Source of the DNA: Eukaryota sp. TZLM1-RC
Lineage: Eukaryota > Metamonada: BaSk clade
Assembly (NCBI GenBank): GCA_040285825.1
Contig: JAUPSS010000002.1
Coordinates: 1,798,001-1,862,000 of the forward strand
Direction of reading: 5' to 3'
Length of the DNA stretch: 64,000 nucleotides
Shown here: positions 43,782-53,959 of the stretch, piece after piece
Numbering within the stretch: position 1 is the stretch's first letter
How the letters are laid out: each line of letters starts with the position of its first letter
Program-made: the position numbers and the translations under genes
The notes under the pieces: generated by a model
Seen by the model: the letters and a program-made list of their open reading frames with translations, nothing else
What the model was told of the DNA's origin: nothing
Databases searched by the model: none

Positions 43782-46022
43782 ACATATTATGCATCTTCAA
43801 TGTCTGGGATTTTCCTTACCATCTCTACTATCTTACATTATCCTGTGGTAGATTCTTTATTGGAACTGAGTTTTTCACAAGATTTTCTCAATACAGTGAA
43901 CCCTATATAAATAACCTCTTTACCTGAAATCCATCCTGTTCTGCAACACCATTTTGGGTTTTAAAACATTCAGCAATTGTTTAGTGGACACTCACCCTCT
44001 ATATCGGCAATTTCAGTCCAAGGGAAATTTGCCACGTACTCCAAGTCCCACTTAGGAAAATTAAACTGAAAATCACTCCTTAACTGCAACGGTGTCAAAA
44101 ACATTATAACTGTCACATTGTTCTTCATTAAAGAGCTCTTTGGTTCAAGCTTTGTCAGGTGATAATGGGAGTTAAATTATTTTTTCTATAAAATCAATTT
44201 CCTTTCTCTACTTTACAGCACTGTTCCCATCGTTGAAGAGAGAGAAAGCAGATGAGATTGGAGAACTCAATTGATGGGGACCATACCTGAGAGAGGCAGA
44301 ATTTATATTTCAGCTTTTTTGTATTCTGGTACTATTTCAAAATTGATATTTATAACAAAAATAAAGAGGAAGATAATAAAATTTAGTGTTCATTATTGTA
44401 GGGTACATTTAATGGATATTAATAAAATAGTTCCAATAAATCAAACAGTAGTTTAAAAACTACCGCTGCGCTGTTCTTGTAAGTTTTAGAGTTGTGTAAT
44501 AGATTTCGATTAGAAAATACAGCGATACTTATTTCGTGGAGGATATTTTGTGAATGATTATATAATATAATTGACATTAATATATGCCATAAATCTATCA
44601 AACTCAATTTTTTTGAATAAATCATTCCAGTAGGCAAATTGGAATACAGAGTAGATCAGATTTACCTAGATCAGCAACAACAACGGTCATATCTGGAAAT
44701 ATCTTGGGTTAACACCGGGGTCCTCAATGTATCATCCTAATATTAATATTCTTAATCTTGTCCATTTTTGAAATAATGCTGATAGCACAAATCAGCAGAT
44801 TGGTCATTACATTGATAAACCAACCTTTGACCAGGAGTTTCTTTCTACTCAGTCATGAACTTTGACAGCTTTTTTGTCAATTGCATGAGTTAACTTTCTC
44901 TAACTGTGAGATGTCACCATTAAAAAAATTTCACAAAAACAATTGTGATTCAATTTTTGGTAGAATATCATTAGGATGAGTTTTAAACAGATGCAATGAA
45001 TACCCACAAATGAATTGCACACCAATGCTAGCAATTTTGTGACTCTTATTGATTGATTCATCAACCACGTCAATCAATTCCCTATTCTTTGAGGTACAAA
45101 ATCTCAAGTATCTAATTTACCTAGCTTTTGAATTCCAGGACACACGTGGTCATTCTTGTGCCAGTATTTCACACTCATTAATAAAATTTGGTGTCTGTTG
45201 ATGAAAAATTACTGTTATGTCACCCTACGTAATTTGATTCTATCCTACATCTCATAAAACAAAGCACTGTCAATTTTTACAGGTTCAAAATGAGTTCATT
45301 TTGTCTCACTGTCAACAGCAATTACTATACTTCACAGAAATTCTATATCTGTCCCTATGTAGAATACAAATTCTTGACCTGCTTACTTCCATATTGATGT
45401 ACTGCGGAAAATTAAAATTGTGTAGTGCAGTTCTTATCATAGATACTTCACTAGTGATGGCCTTTATAAGGGCCGGTGAAATTGAATAAATATTTTATTC
45501 CTTTTCTGTCTAAATGTCTAACCTCACAGCACCAATATATGATCAACTTGAAGTAACATATTGCAAACAATGATGGTAAGGGTATTTTGTGCTGATCATT
45601 GGTGAATAGGGTCACAAACCAGTCAGTATCGAACAGAATCCCTCCAATTGTTTCAATGATAGTCAAAATAGTTGAATCACATTGAATAATTAAACCAATA
45701 TCGAAGCTCAGCAGAATAGCAAGTGAAATGTCCTGCGGTGTGCTGCAAAGTATTCATAATTCATGTAGAAGTTTGTTTGGAGAAAATGGCTAGATACACT
45801 GAAAAACTGTTGGTATGTGGTACTAACTGAAAACTATAAAACGGTGTAGTTGTTGTTATCATTGTGCATAGAATATAATCACTTTGAATCGTTATGATTG
45901 GTTAATGATTTCTGTTGAACTAAAGACTTTCAAGATGCACTCCATGAATGCCATAAACTAAGATATTACAAATCAAATAATACTTAGACAAAAGCAATCA
46001 AATACTAATTTATTTCAAAAAT

Positions 46023-48089
46023 TTAAGCTATAGGTTCAGCTACTGCCTGATCCTTCAAAAACTGAGATTTTTCTGCCAAATTAAAGACTTCCAAAACCAA
46101 AGGATCAGAAGGTGGATGATTAGCACACCAAACAACCCATTCACCTTCCACTTTATCAATTCTAGCAATCAGATACCCTCGTACAATATTTTTTGAAACA
46201 ATTGTTAAAACTTTACTGGGCTCTAGTCCAAACATTTCAGACAACATTTCAATAGTAATTGTGGAAAAATTAGATAATGAATTGAATAAGAAACACGATA
46301 AAGCAGCTTCCCGCATAACTTTCTCCAAAAATTGAAGAGTAACTTCAGCATCAGACATCATCTCCCAAAATGAAAGTTCTTTAATCAAATTGATTGCAGT
46401 GGTGACATCACCATTCTCCAAAAGTCTTGCACATTCAAAAACAACATCCTTTGGTGTCTCAGGAGGTGCTAAGAATAATTCTCTCTTTAAATGAGCTTGA
46501 TGTCTCCTGAACATCTTGGAAATCACCCTTCGTGACTTATCAGCAGTATTGAACAGACAAGAAGGGTTTGGGGTTAAAATCTGCTTGACGACAGAAGGAC
46601 ACTTGGCACTAGCGGCATTAGGAGTTTCCAAAAGCATTGAACATGTGTAGTAGACAACCTCGAGCACTTCAATTGAAAGGAATATATGATAGGGGACTTG
46701 GCGACGTTTGTCTTGTGCAAGTACTTCTTTAATTCTTCCAAAACTCATCAAATCGTTTAGCAAACCATGTGCATCAGAGAATTCCCCACATTTAAATGCA
46801 GCAACTCCAAGAACGGCTAAGCAACGGTTATAAAGAATTTGTACATCAGAGTTACCATACAATGGGTTTTTTGAATCAAATAGTCTGTCTGCTTGGGACA
46901 TGAGGAAACGATCTCTAGCTTGCCTAAACTTTCCCAACAAAGCCAAATGATGAACCAAGTATAATGCTGCTTTGGTAACCATAATGAATTCCTCCCCAGA
47001 GTCATCCCTTTTGGTTCTATCTTTTGAGGCAACATAGATTCCACGAACCAAATTTTGAATCAGGTCAGTCAAATTTTCAGGAACTTCCCACTCAATTAGG
47101 TGCTCAAAATTCAGCAACTGTCCCTCATTATTGGGCGTCCTAAAGTGTAAATGTTCGACTCGGCGAAGTGCGACTTGCATAGAATGAGATGACATTCTTC
47201 GAGAGTCAAAATAGTTCTGAGCCCTTTCTGCGAGTTGTAAAAATTTCCACTCGTCAGCAACACGACTCTTGTAATCATCAGCTCTGTAATCAATCAATTG
47301 CAAAGCCTTTGATAGCTCATATTCCAACTTAATCACGAATGGTAACAAAGACAGATGCATAGACAAAGTTTGGTCTTCCGCTACTTCTTCCGAGTTTTCT
47401 TCAGTAAGGGTCTTTGAGTCAAGTACCACATCCTCATGCTCTTCAGCCAATGCTAAAGCTTCGTTGAGTAGAGTACAGGCATCTTGCCAAAGGTTCTGAG
47501 GCATTGCAGAGGCAGAAGCTTGTCCTACCATAATGTCAAAGATAGCTGAAACAACTTGGAGTTTCAGATGAGCCTCTAGTGAAGGTAATTCCAGCTTTTG
47601 GGCAACTTCAGCAAGCTCTCTTAATGATTCCACTTGATCCCGCTTGTCCACGGACTTCCGGCCTCGTAGTGAAAGAATTTCATTGAGACGTTTGACAATG
47701 TCAGCACTGGAGAGGAGAAGACGTTCTTCTTCCCCTTCCTCGGGAGTGGCTTCGATTTTAGGCTTCTCTATCGGCTTTCGTTCTTCACGTTTTGGTTTGG
47801 TTGGTTTAACAGGCTTGGCTTTGGTCTGAGAAGCGGCTTCCCGATCTTGAGTTGACTTGAGGAAATAAGCACGACCCAGTTTAGGCCTGTTGAGGAAGCG
47901 AGACGTGGTTGGTTGTTCGTTATCGGCATCTGAGAAGTCAGAATCAAAGGATTCTTCCGCAGAGGAAAATACGTTGTCTCCATGAATAGAAAGAGATGAA
48001 ACTGATTCAACTTCAGATTCAGAATCCGTATCTCCACGGGTACTGAAGAAGAAAAGAGCAGCTGCGCCCTGATGAGATGGTAAGAGCAT
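46023..48089 (-). CDS. EIF3C: Translation initiation factor eIF3 subunit c
   Basis: The 688-aa protein starts near the family's FFSTRGDTDSESE-type N-terminus, with acidic Ser/Glu clusters (residues 15-60) and a SRFLNR...GRAYFLKS segment. It continues through the eIF3c helical domain (LNEILSLRGRKSVDKRDQVESL, LPSLEAHLKLQVVSAIFD) and an MLLE-TPN-type core. It ends with a PCI/winged-helix segment (ITIEMLSEMFGLEPSKVLTIVSKNIVRGYLIARID). eIF3c is a core scaffold of eIF3, which recruits mRNA and initiator tRNA to the 40S subunit. At 688 aa it is shorter than yeast (about 812) or human (about 913). Retrotransposon copy G ends about 60 bp upstream of its ATG. Confidence 0.92.
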   Translation of the reverse strand: MLLPSHQGAAALFFFSTRGDTDSESEVESVSSLSIHGDNVFSSAEESFDSDFSDADNEQPTTSRFLNRPKLGRAYFLKSTQDREAASQTKAKPVKPTKPKREERKPIEKPKIEATPEEGEEERLLLSSADIVKRLNEILSLRGRKSVDKRDQVESLRELAEVAQKLELPSLEAHLKLQVVSAIFDIMVGQASASAMPQNLWQDACTLLNEALALAEEHEDVVLDSKTLTEENSEEVAEDQTLSMHLSLLPFVIKLEYELSKALQLIDYRADDYKSRVADEWKFLQLAERAQNYFDSRRMSSHSMQVALRRVEHLHFRTPNNEGQLLNFEHLIEWEVPENLTDLIQNLVRGIYVASKDRTKRDDSGEEFIMVTKAALYLVHHLALLGKFRQARDRFLMSQADRLFDSKNPLYGNSDVQILYNRCLAVLGVAAFKCGEFSDAHGLLNDLMSFGRIKEVLAQDKRRQVPYHIFLSIEVLEVVYYTCSMLLETPNAASAKCPSVVKQILTPNPSCLFNTADKSRRVISKMFRRHQAHLKRELFLAPPETPKDVVFECARLLENGDVTTAINLIKELSFWEMMSDAEVTLQFLEKVMREAALSCFLFNSLSNFSTITIEMLSEMFGLEPSKVLTIVSKNIVRGYLIARIDKVEGEWVVWCANHPPSDPLVLEVFNLAEKSQFLKDQAVAEPIA

Positions 48090-48215
48090 AAGAAAGGGTT
48101 GTGTTGTTAAAACAAATGATGTCTGAGAATTTCACATCAGACGGATTTTGAATTTTTTGATATTTATTGAATTTGCACACTTAATTAAAATAACTCATAA
48201 CTAATGGGACGACTA

Positions 48216-49005
48216 TCATTGAACCAAGATTTCCTCTACAAAATCTTGATCTGCTTGCTGTCTAGCTAAGGCTTCTCTTATTCGATTGAAAAACCGTGGT
48301 AATCTATTAATTATGGCAAATTGAATCCGTGAACGCCATAAAAAAATATCAAATCTTTTCATTGTTTTTTCTTGCACCATTTTTGGGAAGTCATCCAAAA
48401 AAGTTTCTGCTTCAACTGATAATCTTCCATTTATCGAAAATGGGAAAGCAATAAAAACCAGCTGTGTATTTCTATCGACATTAGCTTCTTCAATATCTTT
48501 ATCATATTTTCTATGTTTCTCTTTTGCTTTAAAATCCAGAGCAGCCACAGGATTAAGTTTTCTTCTGTGAACCAAAGTATCATTTGCAACATTACATGAG
48601 ACAAAGTCAACAATAGCTTCAGAATTATCAATCCAATCACAGTATACATCACCTCTATCATCAGAACCAAAATTATTCAGAGAAAGTGTTTCCTTCAGCA
48701 GGGGCTCTTTGATACACGATATCCGTGCAGTTTGTGCCATATTGAAAACAGTGTCTCTAACAGCATCATGTAATGAAGAACGATAAGTTATCAATTTAGA
48801 GCAATTCAGAGCATGGCGCAAAGTGAGTTGAGGTGAATTCGAACAAATACATTTTTCTTTTGATAATAATTGATTATTGGAGATATTCAAATACAATCTC
48901 ATTTTTGTTACAAATGCTTCATTAGTGGCACACAATCCAAATCTTCGTGGTACAATGGTTAAAAAAAGTGAAGAATCTGATGACTTACTTTCACAAACAC
49001 CCTTT
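48216..49005 (-). pseudogene. Knuckle-endonuclease end of copy G, open but separated from RT
   Basis: A single open frame (from about 48965, 239 codons after MCATNEAF) contains the knuckle CICSNS...RHALNCSKL, YRSSLHDAVRDTVFNMAQ, and the endonuclease core DDRGDVYCDWIDN...VDFVSC. A KAKEKHRKYDKDIEEAN linker and the tail RIREALARQQADQDF end at TAA. No stop breaks it, which gives the reference sequence for this subfamily. It is cut off from its RT by the LTR insertion at 49006. Confidence 0.85.
49002..49005. repeat. Left 4-bp target duplication of the LTR element
   Basis: CTTT, repeated at 52079-52082. The unfilled site in the related copy F reads CCCTTTTCCAATAAC. Confidence 0.75.
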
Positions 49006-49101
49006 TGTTGGCGCCTTTAGGCTTAAATAGAATAAGGGCAAAATAAATCAACTTTATGTCAATCATCTTTATCTCAACCACTTTTGCAACCTAAGGCAAC
49101 A
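49006..49101. repeat. LTR 1 (96 bp)
   Basis: First of three matching copies; TGTTGG...GGCAACA ends are inverted relative to each other, as in LTRs. Confidence 0.9.
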
Positions 49102-49184
49102 ATAATTATTGGCCGTATTAGGTTATAGGTATACCGCTTACACAACTCACAGCTGTCAAACAGAGGATATCTTCAACAGATATC

Positions 49185-49748
49185 ATGTCAGTCTCTCCTC
49201 GCCAGGACACTGACTCTAGTCAAATTTTTTACATTGAACAGATGCAACAGTACGACAGAGATGCTTCTAGCATACATACAACATCAGTAGGGACTGAAGA
49301 GTCGAATAAAGAAGAGGACTCGGGCTCGAGACCACCCTCCGCCCCTCCTCGTGAGAAAGATATGGAACCAGGCACAGAACCACCTCCCGCCTCTTCCAAA
49401 TCAAAAACAACGGAACCAGGCACGGAACCACCTCCTGCCTCTTACATGTCCAACAAACCAGATAAGGTTTCAGGAACGGGACCACCTTCCTCCTCACCTA
49501 AAGAAAATGTTGGGTTAAGCTCAGATACTTCGTCTGCTCTGAAGGACTACGAAGAACTTCAGTCCGTCTTAGAAGAAATGGACGACGAAGAGAAAGAGCT
49601 TCGCCAACAGATAATGAAGGACGCGGAAGCCCACCTTGAACCTACAGATTACTGTTTGTTTGAGCAGCTCCCTCCTTTATGGAAGCAAATCCAAAAGAGA
49701 GGTAGAAACGTTGGATTTCAAACACTGGAAATGAGGCTACAGGTATAG
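49185..49748 (+). CDS. 187-aa protein of the short-LTR element, copy 1
   Basis: The ORF starts MSVSPRQDTDSSQIFYIEQM about 80 bp after LTR 1. It has an acidic Ser/Glu/Pro-rich middle with two EPGTEPPPAS repeats and a helical end (YEELQSVLEEMDDEEKELRQQIMKDAEAHL, then LPPLWKQIQKRGRNVGF). No Cys-His knuckle, protease or polymerase is present. The position fits a reduced Gag, but homology is not evident. The frame is preserved in both units. Confidence 0.7.
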   Translation: MSVSPRQDTDSSQIFYIEQMQQYDRDASSIHTTSVGTEESNKEEDSGSRPPSAPPREKDMEPGTEPPPASSKSKTTEPGTEPPPASYMSNKPDKVSGTGPPSSSPKENVGLSSDTSSALKDYEELQSVLEEMDDEEKELRQQIMKDAEAHLEPTDYCLFEQLPPLWKQIQKRGRNVGFQTLEMRLQV

Positions 49749-50473
49749 ACCCCTCCTCCATCAAAACGACAACAAAAAACCGGGTTACGAGGGTTCTAGT
49801 GTAGAATCCTCCTCCCCCACTCAATGTACGAGGTTACGATTACAAACTCCACCTCCAACAATAATGAATTACAAGGGCAGATATACGGAAGTTGCTCCCT
49901 CCCCCTTCCCTTTTAAAAAAAGTCAAGGTTAAGTAATGGGATACAGGTACAGTCATCGACCTCACCTCTTCCAGCGAATGGGAACGACGATGTATTTTAA
50001 CCCTCCCACTTTAACAATTTTTGTAGACAGGCAGTACTTTAACAACAAATGATGCCTCTTTCAGATTTTTGAACTTTGTTACTTTGTTTACTGTTGTTTT
50101 CAGTCCATCATAGACCCTGCATATTTATTAGCGAATCCATTATTCGATTCCATAATAACTTTACTAAACGACACTACCACGTTACTCATCTACGAAAAAA
50201 GGAAAAATGCAGAACGTCATTATGTAACGACTAAAGCTAATACAACAAAGTATTCAAACACATGGATCTTGGAACCAGTTCTTTTACGTTATTGCTCACT
50301 CCTCTATTCTACATTATTGTTAAAGGGATATAATACATCAACTATCAAGAAGTAAGACCCGTGTTTTTGTGAATCCAGTGCGAAAATAATAGTAGACATC
50401 AGGAAACATTAGATTTTAGTTATTAGTATTTTGTATATTTATAGTTTAGTTATTAGTTTAAAGTTAATTAATT

Positions 50474-50493
50474 TTGAAAAAGGGAAGAAGTAG
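50474..50493 (+). other. Polypurine tract before LTR 2
   Basis: GAAAAAGGGAAGAAGTAG directly abuts TGTTGG of LTR 2. In LTR elements this primes plus-strand synthesis. The same tract precedes LTR 3 near 51965-51982. Confidence 0.75.
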
Positions 50494-50589
50494 TGTTGGC
50501 GCCTTTAGGCTTAAATAGAATAAGGGCAAAATAAATCAACTTTATGTCAATCATCTTTATCTCAACCACTTTTGCAACCTAAGGCAACA
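50494..50589. repeat. LTR 2 (96 bp), shared by the two units
   Basis: Central LTR of the dimer. A polypurine tract lies immediately before it (about 50476-50493). Confidence 0.9.
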
Positions 50590-50672
50590 ATAATTATTGG
50601 CCGTATTAGGTTATAGGTATACCGCTTACACAACTCACAGCTGTCAAACAGAGGATATCTTCAACAGATATC

Positions 50673-51236
50673 ATGTCAGTCTCTCCTCGCCAGGACACTG
50701 ACTCTAGTCAAATTTTTTACATTGAACAGATGCAACAGTACGACAGAGATGCTTCTAGCATACATACAACATCAGTAGGGACTGAAGAGTCGAATAAAGA
50801 AGAGGACTCGGGCTCGAGACCACCCTCCGCCCCTCCTCGTGAGAAAGATATGGAACCAGGCACAGAACCACCTCCCGCCTCTTCCAAATCAAAAACAACG
50901 GAACCAGGCACGGAACCACCTCCTGCCTCTTACATGTCCAACAAACCAGATAAGGTTTCAGGAACGGGACCACCCCCCTCCTCACCTAAAGAAAATGTTG
51001 GGTTAAGCTCAGATACTTCGTCTGCTCTGAAGGACTACGAAGAACTTCAGTCCGTCTTAGAAGAAATGGACGACGAAGAGAAAGAGCTTCGCCAACAGAT
51101 AATGAAGGACGCGGAAGCCCACCTTGAACCTACAGATTACTGTTTGTTTGAGCAGCTCCCTCCTTTATGGAAGCAAATCCAAAAGAGAGGTAGAAACGTT
51201 GGATTTCAAACACTGGAAATGAGGCTACGGGTATAG
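50673..51236 (+). CDS. 187-aa protein of the short-LTR element, copy 2
   Basis: Same protein as at 49185-49748 with two visible residue changes (Ser to Pro in the GPPSSS/GPPPSS segment, and Gln to Arg two residues from the C-terminus). It lies 1,488 bp downstream of copy 1. The intact duplicate frame supports recent duplication and possibly selection on the ORF. Confidence 0.7.
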   Translation: MSVSPRQDTDSSQIFYIEQMQQYDRDASSIHTTSVGTEESNKEEDSGSRPPSAPPREKDMEPGTEPPPASSKSKTTEPGTEPPPASYMSNKPDKVSGTGPPPSSPKENVGLSSDTSSALKDYEELQSVLEEMDDEEKELRQQIMKDAEAHLEPTDYCLFEQLPPLWKQIQKRGRNVGFQTLEMRLRV

Positions 51237-51982
51237 ACCCCTCCTCCATCAAAACGACAACAAAAAACCGGGTTACGAGGGTTCTAGTGTAGAATCCTCC
51301 TCCCCCACTCAATGTACGAGGTTACGATTACAAACTCCACCTCCAACAATAATGAATTACAAGGGCAGATATACGGAAGTTGCTCCCTCCCCCTTCCCTT
51401 TTAAAAAAAAGTCAAGGTTAAGTAATGGGATACAGGTACAGTCATCGAGCTCACCTCTTCCAGCGAATGGGAACGACGATGTATTTTAACCTTCCCACTT
51501 TAACAATTTTTGTAGACAGGCAGTACTTTAACAACAAATGATGCCTCTTTCAGATTTTTGAACTTTGTTACTTTGTTTACTGTTGTTTTCAGTCCATCAT
51601 AGACCCTGCATATTTATTAGCGAATCCATTATTCGATTCCATAATAACTTTACTAAACGACACTACCACGTTACTCATCTACGAAAAAAGGAAAAATGCA
51701 GAACGTCATTATGTAACGACTAAAGCTAATACAACAAAGTATTCAAACACATGGATCTTGGAACCAGTTCTTTTACGTTATTGCTCACTCCTTTATTCTA
51801 CATTATTGTTAAAGGGATATAATACATCAACTATCAAGAAGTAAGACCCGTGTTTTTGTGAATCCAGTGCGAAAATAATAGTAGACATCAGGAAACATTA
51901 GATTTTAGTTATTAGTATTTTGTATATTTATAGTTTAGTTATTAGTTTAAAGTTAATTAATTTTGAAAAAGGGAAGAAGTAG

Positions 51983-52078
51983 TGTTGGCGCCTTTAGGCT
52001 TAAATAGAATAAGGGCAAAATAAATCAACTTTATGTCAATCATCTTTATCTCAACCACTTTTGCAACCTAAGGCAACA
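51983..52078. repeat. LTR 3 (96 bp)
   Basis: Terminal LTR, followed by the CTTT duplication and the resumed copy G sequence. The same polypurine tract precedes it. Confidence 0.9.
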
Positions 52079-52082
52079 CTTT

Positions 52083-53059
52083 TCCAATAACAATGAGTGA
52101 AGATCTTGATTTAAAACAGCCGAGCTGCATATATTATTATAAAGATCATTTTCATACATTCCAGTCAATCGTTTCTGTAATGTTCGAAGAGTGTACTTCA
52201 CATTTAAAACATTCTTTTCTGGAATATTGCCATTGAATGATTGGGGAAAGCATCGACCCCATTTCTCTGCATCAATTTTTGAAATTTCTTCATTTAATGC
52301 AAAAACAGTGGAACTTTGCGTTGCCATCAATACATCCTCCCAATCTGCAAATCTTTCGGAAAACTCAAAGTTTGCATTTCTGCATCCACCAACAAAAGCA
52401 CACGAGGTAAGAATAGAAGCCTTCGTCCACTCTAAACCGCCATAATGTGGACTAAGGTAAGCATGGTCTGGAATTTGGAACATTTTACATCCCAGTAATT
52501 GTGACAAAACTTTTGCACGTAATTCATTAAACTTCTGAGCCAAAGGCCTAGTGACAAGAGGATTTGTAGATCGAAATATATGATTGACATTGGAACTAAA
52601 ACACAGTCTTATAATGGTAAATTTGATGTGTTTTTGTATATCTAAATTCATCATCATTCGGTCAATTTTGTCGGAAATTGAGTTCAACTTTTTAAACAAT
52701 TTTTTGGTAATTTCATCATTATTTCCTAAAAACGAACCCAAATGACGAATAGCATCAATTGAATATAATTTGGCTTGAATTTCAATACCATCAACTATTG
52801 TGGAAACTGGAGAATTCGCTAACAAAACACATTTAAGTAAATTAAGTCGGAGACCAATTTTGGTAAATAATTCTTTAAAACATACAGTTGCGTTTTTCAC
52901 AATATTTAAATCACCAATAAGCACAACATCATCCATATATGCAATCATTTTTAGCGAAGGAAACATTTCTTGAATTTGCAATAAAATAGGATGAATGGCC
53001 AAACAAAACAAAAGAGGTCCTAACGGATCTCCTTGCTTTACACCACTTAATGAACTCAA
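52083..53059 (-). pseudogene. Reverse transcriptase C-terminal half of copy G
   Basis: The minus strand is open from GVKQGDPLGPLLFCLAIHP through YMDDVVLIGD (catalytic Asp pair intact, near 52935) and the thumb and linker (HYGGLEWTKASILTSCAF, WGRCFPQSFNG) to LLLEK at the LTR insertion. The upstream palm motif with the first catalytic Asp is missing through 5' truncation, so no active enzyme is encoded. Confidence 0.85.
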
Positions 53060-53064
53060 AATAC

Positions 53065-53959
53065 AGAGTTATGGAAATCATAATTTGCAAAGATACATGG
53101 CGACTCAAATTCCGCTTCAGTTGGGCGACTATACGTTTTGCTTGCCTTCTGGGTGAACATGAACCGCAATGAATCACCATTTGAAAAAATGGTATAGTTA
53201 ATAAATTTAGATTTATGAACAAACCGAAAAGGGATGTTCTGCAGCTCCTTGGTTTCATTTAGCTTTGTGAAATAAAATTCGGCCTTTTTCCAAACTGCAA
53301 AATCATGGAAACCAACTTGGAAAAGGCGAGAGAGAGTGTCTTTTCATAACCTCAGGGCAGTTGTCTTTTAGAAAAGATGAAATATTCAGTCATGACTCAT
53401 ATTCTGACAAGCGTACAATCCTTTTGTAAATAGATCAAGGTTTTGTCAGCGAATAGAAGGTCACAAATGTATTGTTTCAAATGATGTCAAAAAGAATAGA
53501 CACATTCATTATTCATTTCTATTAAGAAAGAGTATTCAACGAATGTTATCATTGACACAGCTCTAAGACTAAAATGGTGATATCACTTCACTTAGACCTT
53601 TTAACAGTGTTGCCTGCGTTACAAGCAACGTAACGTACCTGCGTGTCGTTCCTTGTACTGTTTATTATGTGCAAAACATAGTAGGGTTTAACCATTTTTG
53701 GCAAAATTCACTGCTGATTCCTTACAAACATCAACTGTCACTAAATCACCAAGTCTGATTACTGCATCGCAACCAGAAGGATTCAAGTCAGCACAATGGT
53801 TTCAATCAGTTCGGATAGGAAATTGGGATTTTGATTGAAACATCAACAGTAAAGGTCTTGTGTTCATTTTTTTTTGCTTAGCATTGAAAAGAATTTGGAA
53901 AATCGATTTAATATTACACAAAAAACAACCTTGTAGATTAAATTAAAACAATTGAAAAA
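53065..53959. other. Intergenic, no supported gene
   Basis: Between copy G's truncation point and the DNA ligase 3' end. Only short frames are present, none with recognisable motifs. The last about 80 bp is the ligase 3' flank. Confidence 0.45.

Larger units (their letters stand above)
42056..46022. other. Long gene-poor region with scattered ORF fragments
   Basis: Nearly 4 kb without a convincing gene. Coding-like pieces are listed separately (42549-42788, 42810-42953, 43239-43634, 43588-43781). The part from 43800 to 46000 is AT-rich with no recognisable protein, RNA gene or element. Confidence 0.5.
49006..52078 (+). mobile_element. Tandem dimer of a short-LTR (TRIM-like) element: LTR-internal-LTR-internal-LTR
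   Basis: Three 96-bp repeats beginning TGTTGGCGCC and ending CTAAGGCAACA lie at 49006-49101, 50494-50589 and 51983-52078. They enclose two nearly identical internal regions of about 1,392 bp. The TG...CA ends, a polypurine tract (AAAAAGGGAAGAAG) just before each downstream LTR and a 4-bp CTTT duplication show LTR-retrotransposon architecture. There is no reverse transcriptase, integrase or protease, so it is non-autonomous. The two internal regions differ at only a handful of bases, so the dimer is recent. No clear tRNA primer site was recognised. Confidence 0.9.
48150..53064 (-). mobile_element. Non-LTR retrotransposon copy G (subfamily 3), split by an LTR element
   Basis: The youngest-looking subfamily 3 copy is 5'-truncated just before the GVKQGDPLGPLLF motif of the RT (near 53060). 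It runs on the minus strand to a 3' tail near 48160-48150. An LTR-element dimer (49006-52078, with its 4-bp CTTT duplication) interrupts it. Across that insertion the reading frame is otherwise continuous, from RT through knuckle and endonuclease to the stop. The 3' end lies about 60 bp from the eIF3c start codon. Confidence 0.9.

Noticed and set aside
49229-49497. Minus-strand ORFs opposite the 187-aa LTR-element protein
   Set aside because: Antisense shadows; identical in both units only because the units are near-identical.
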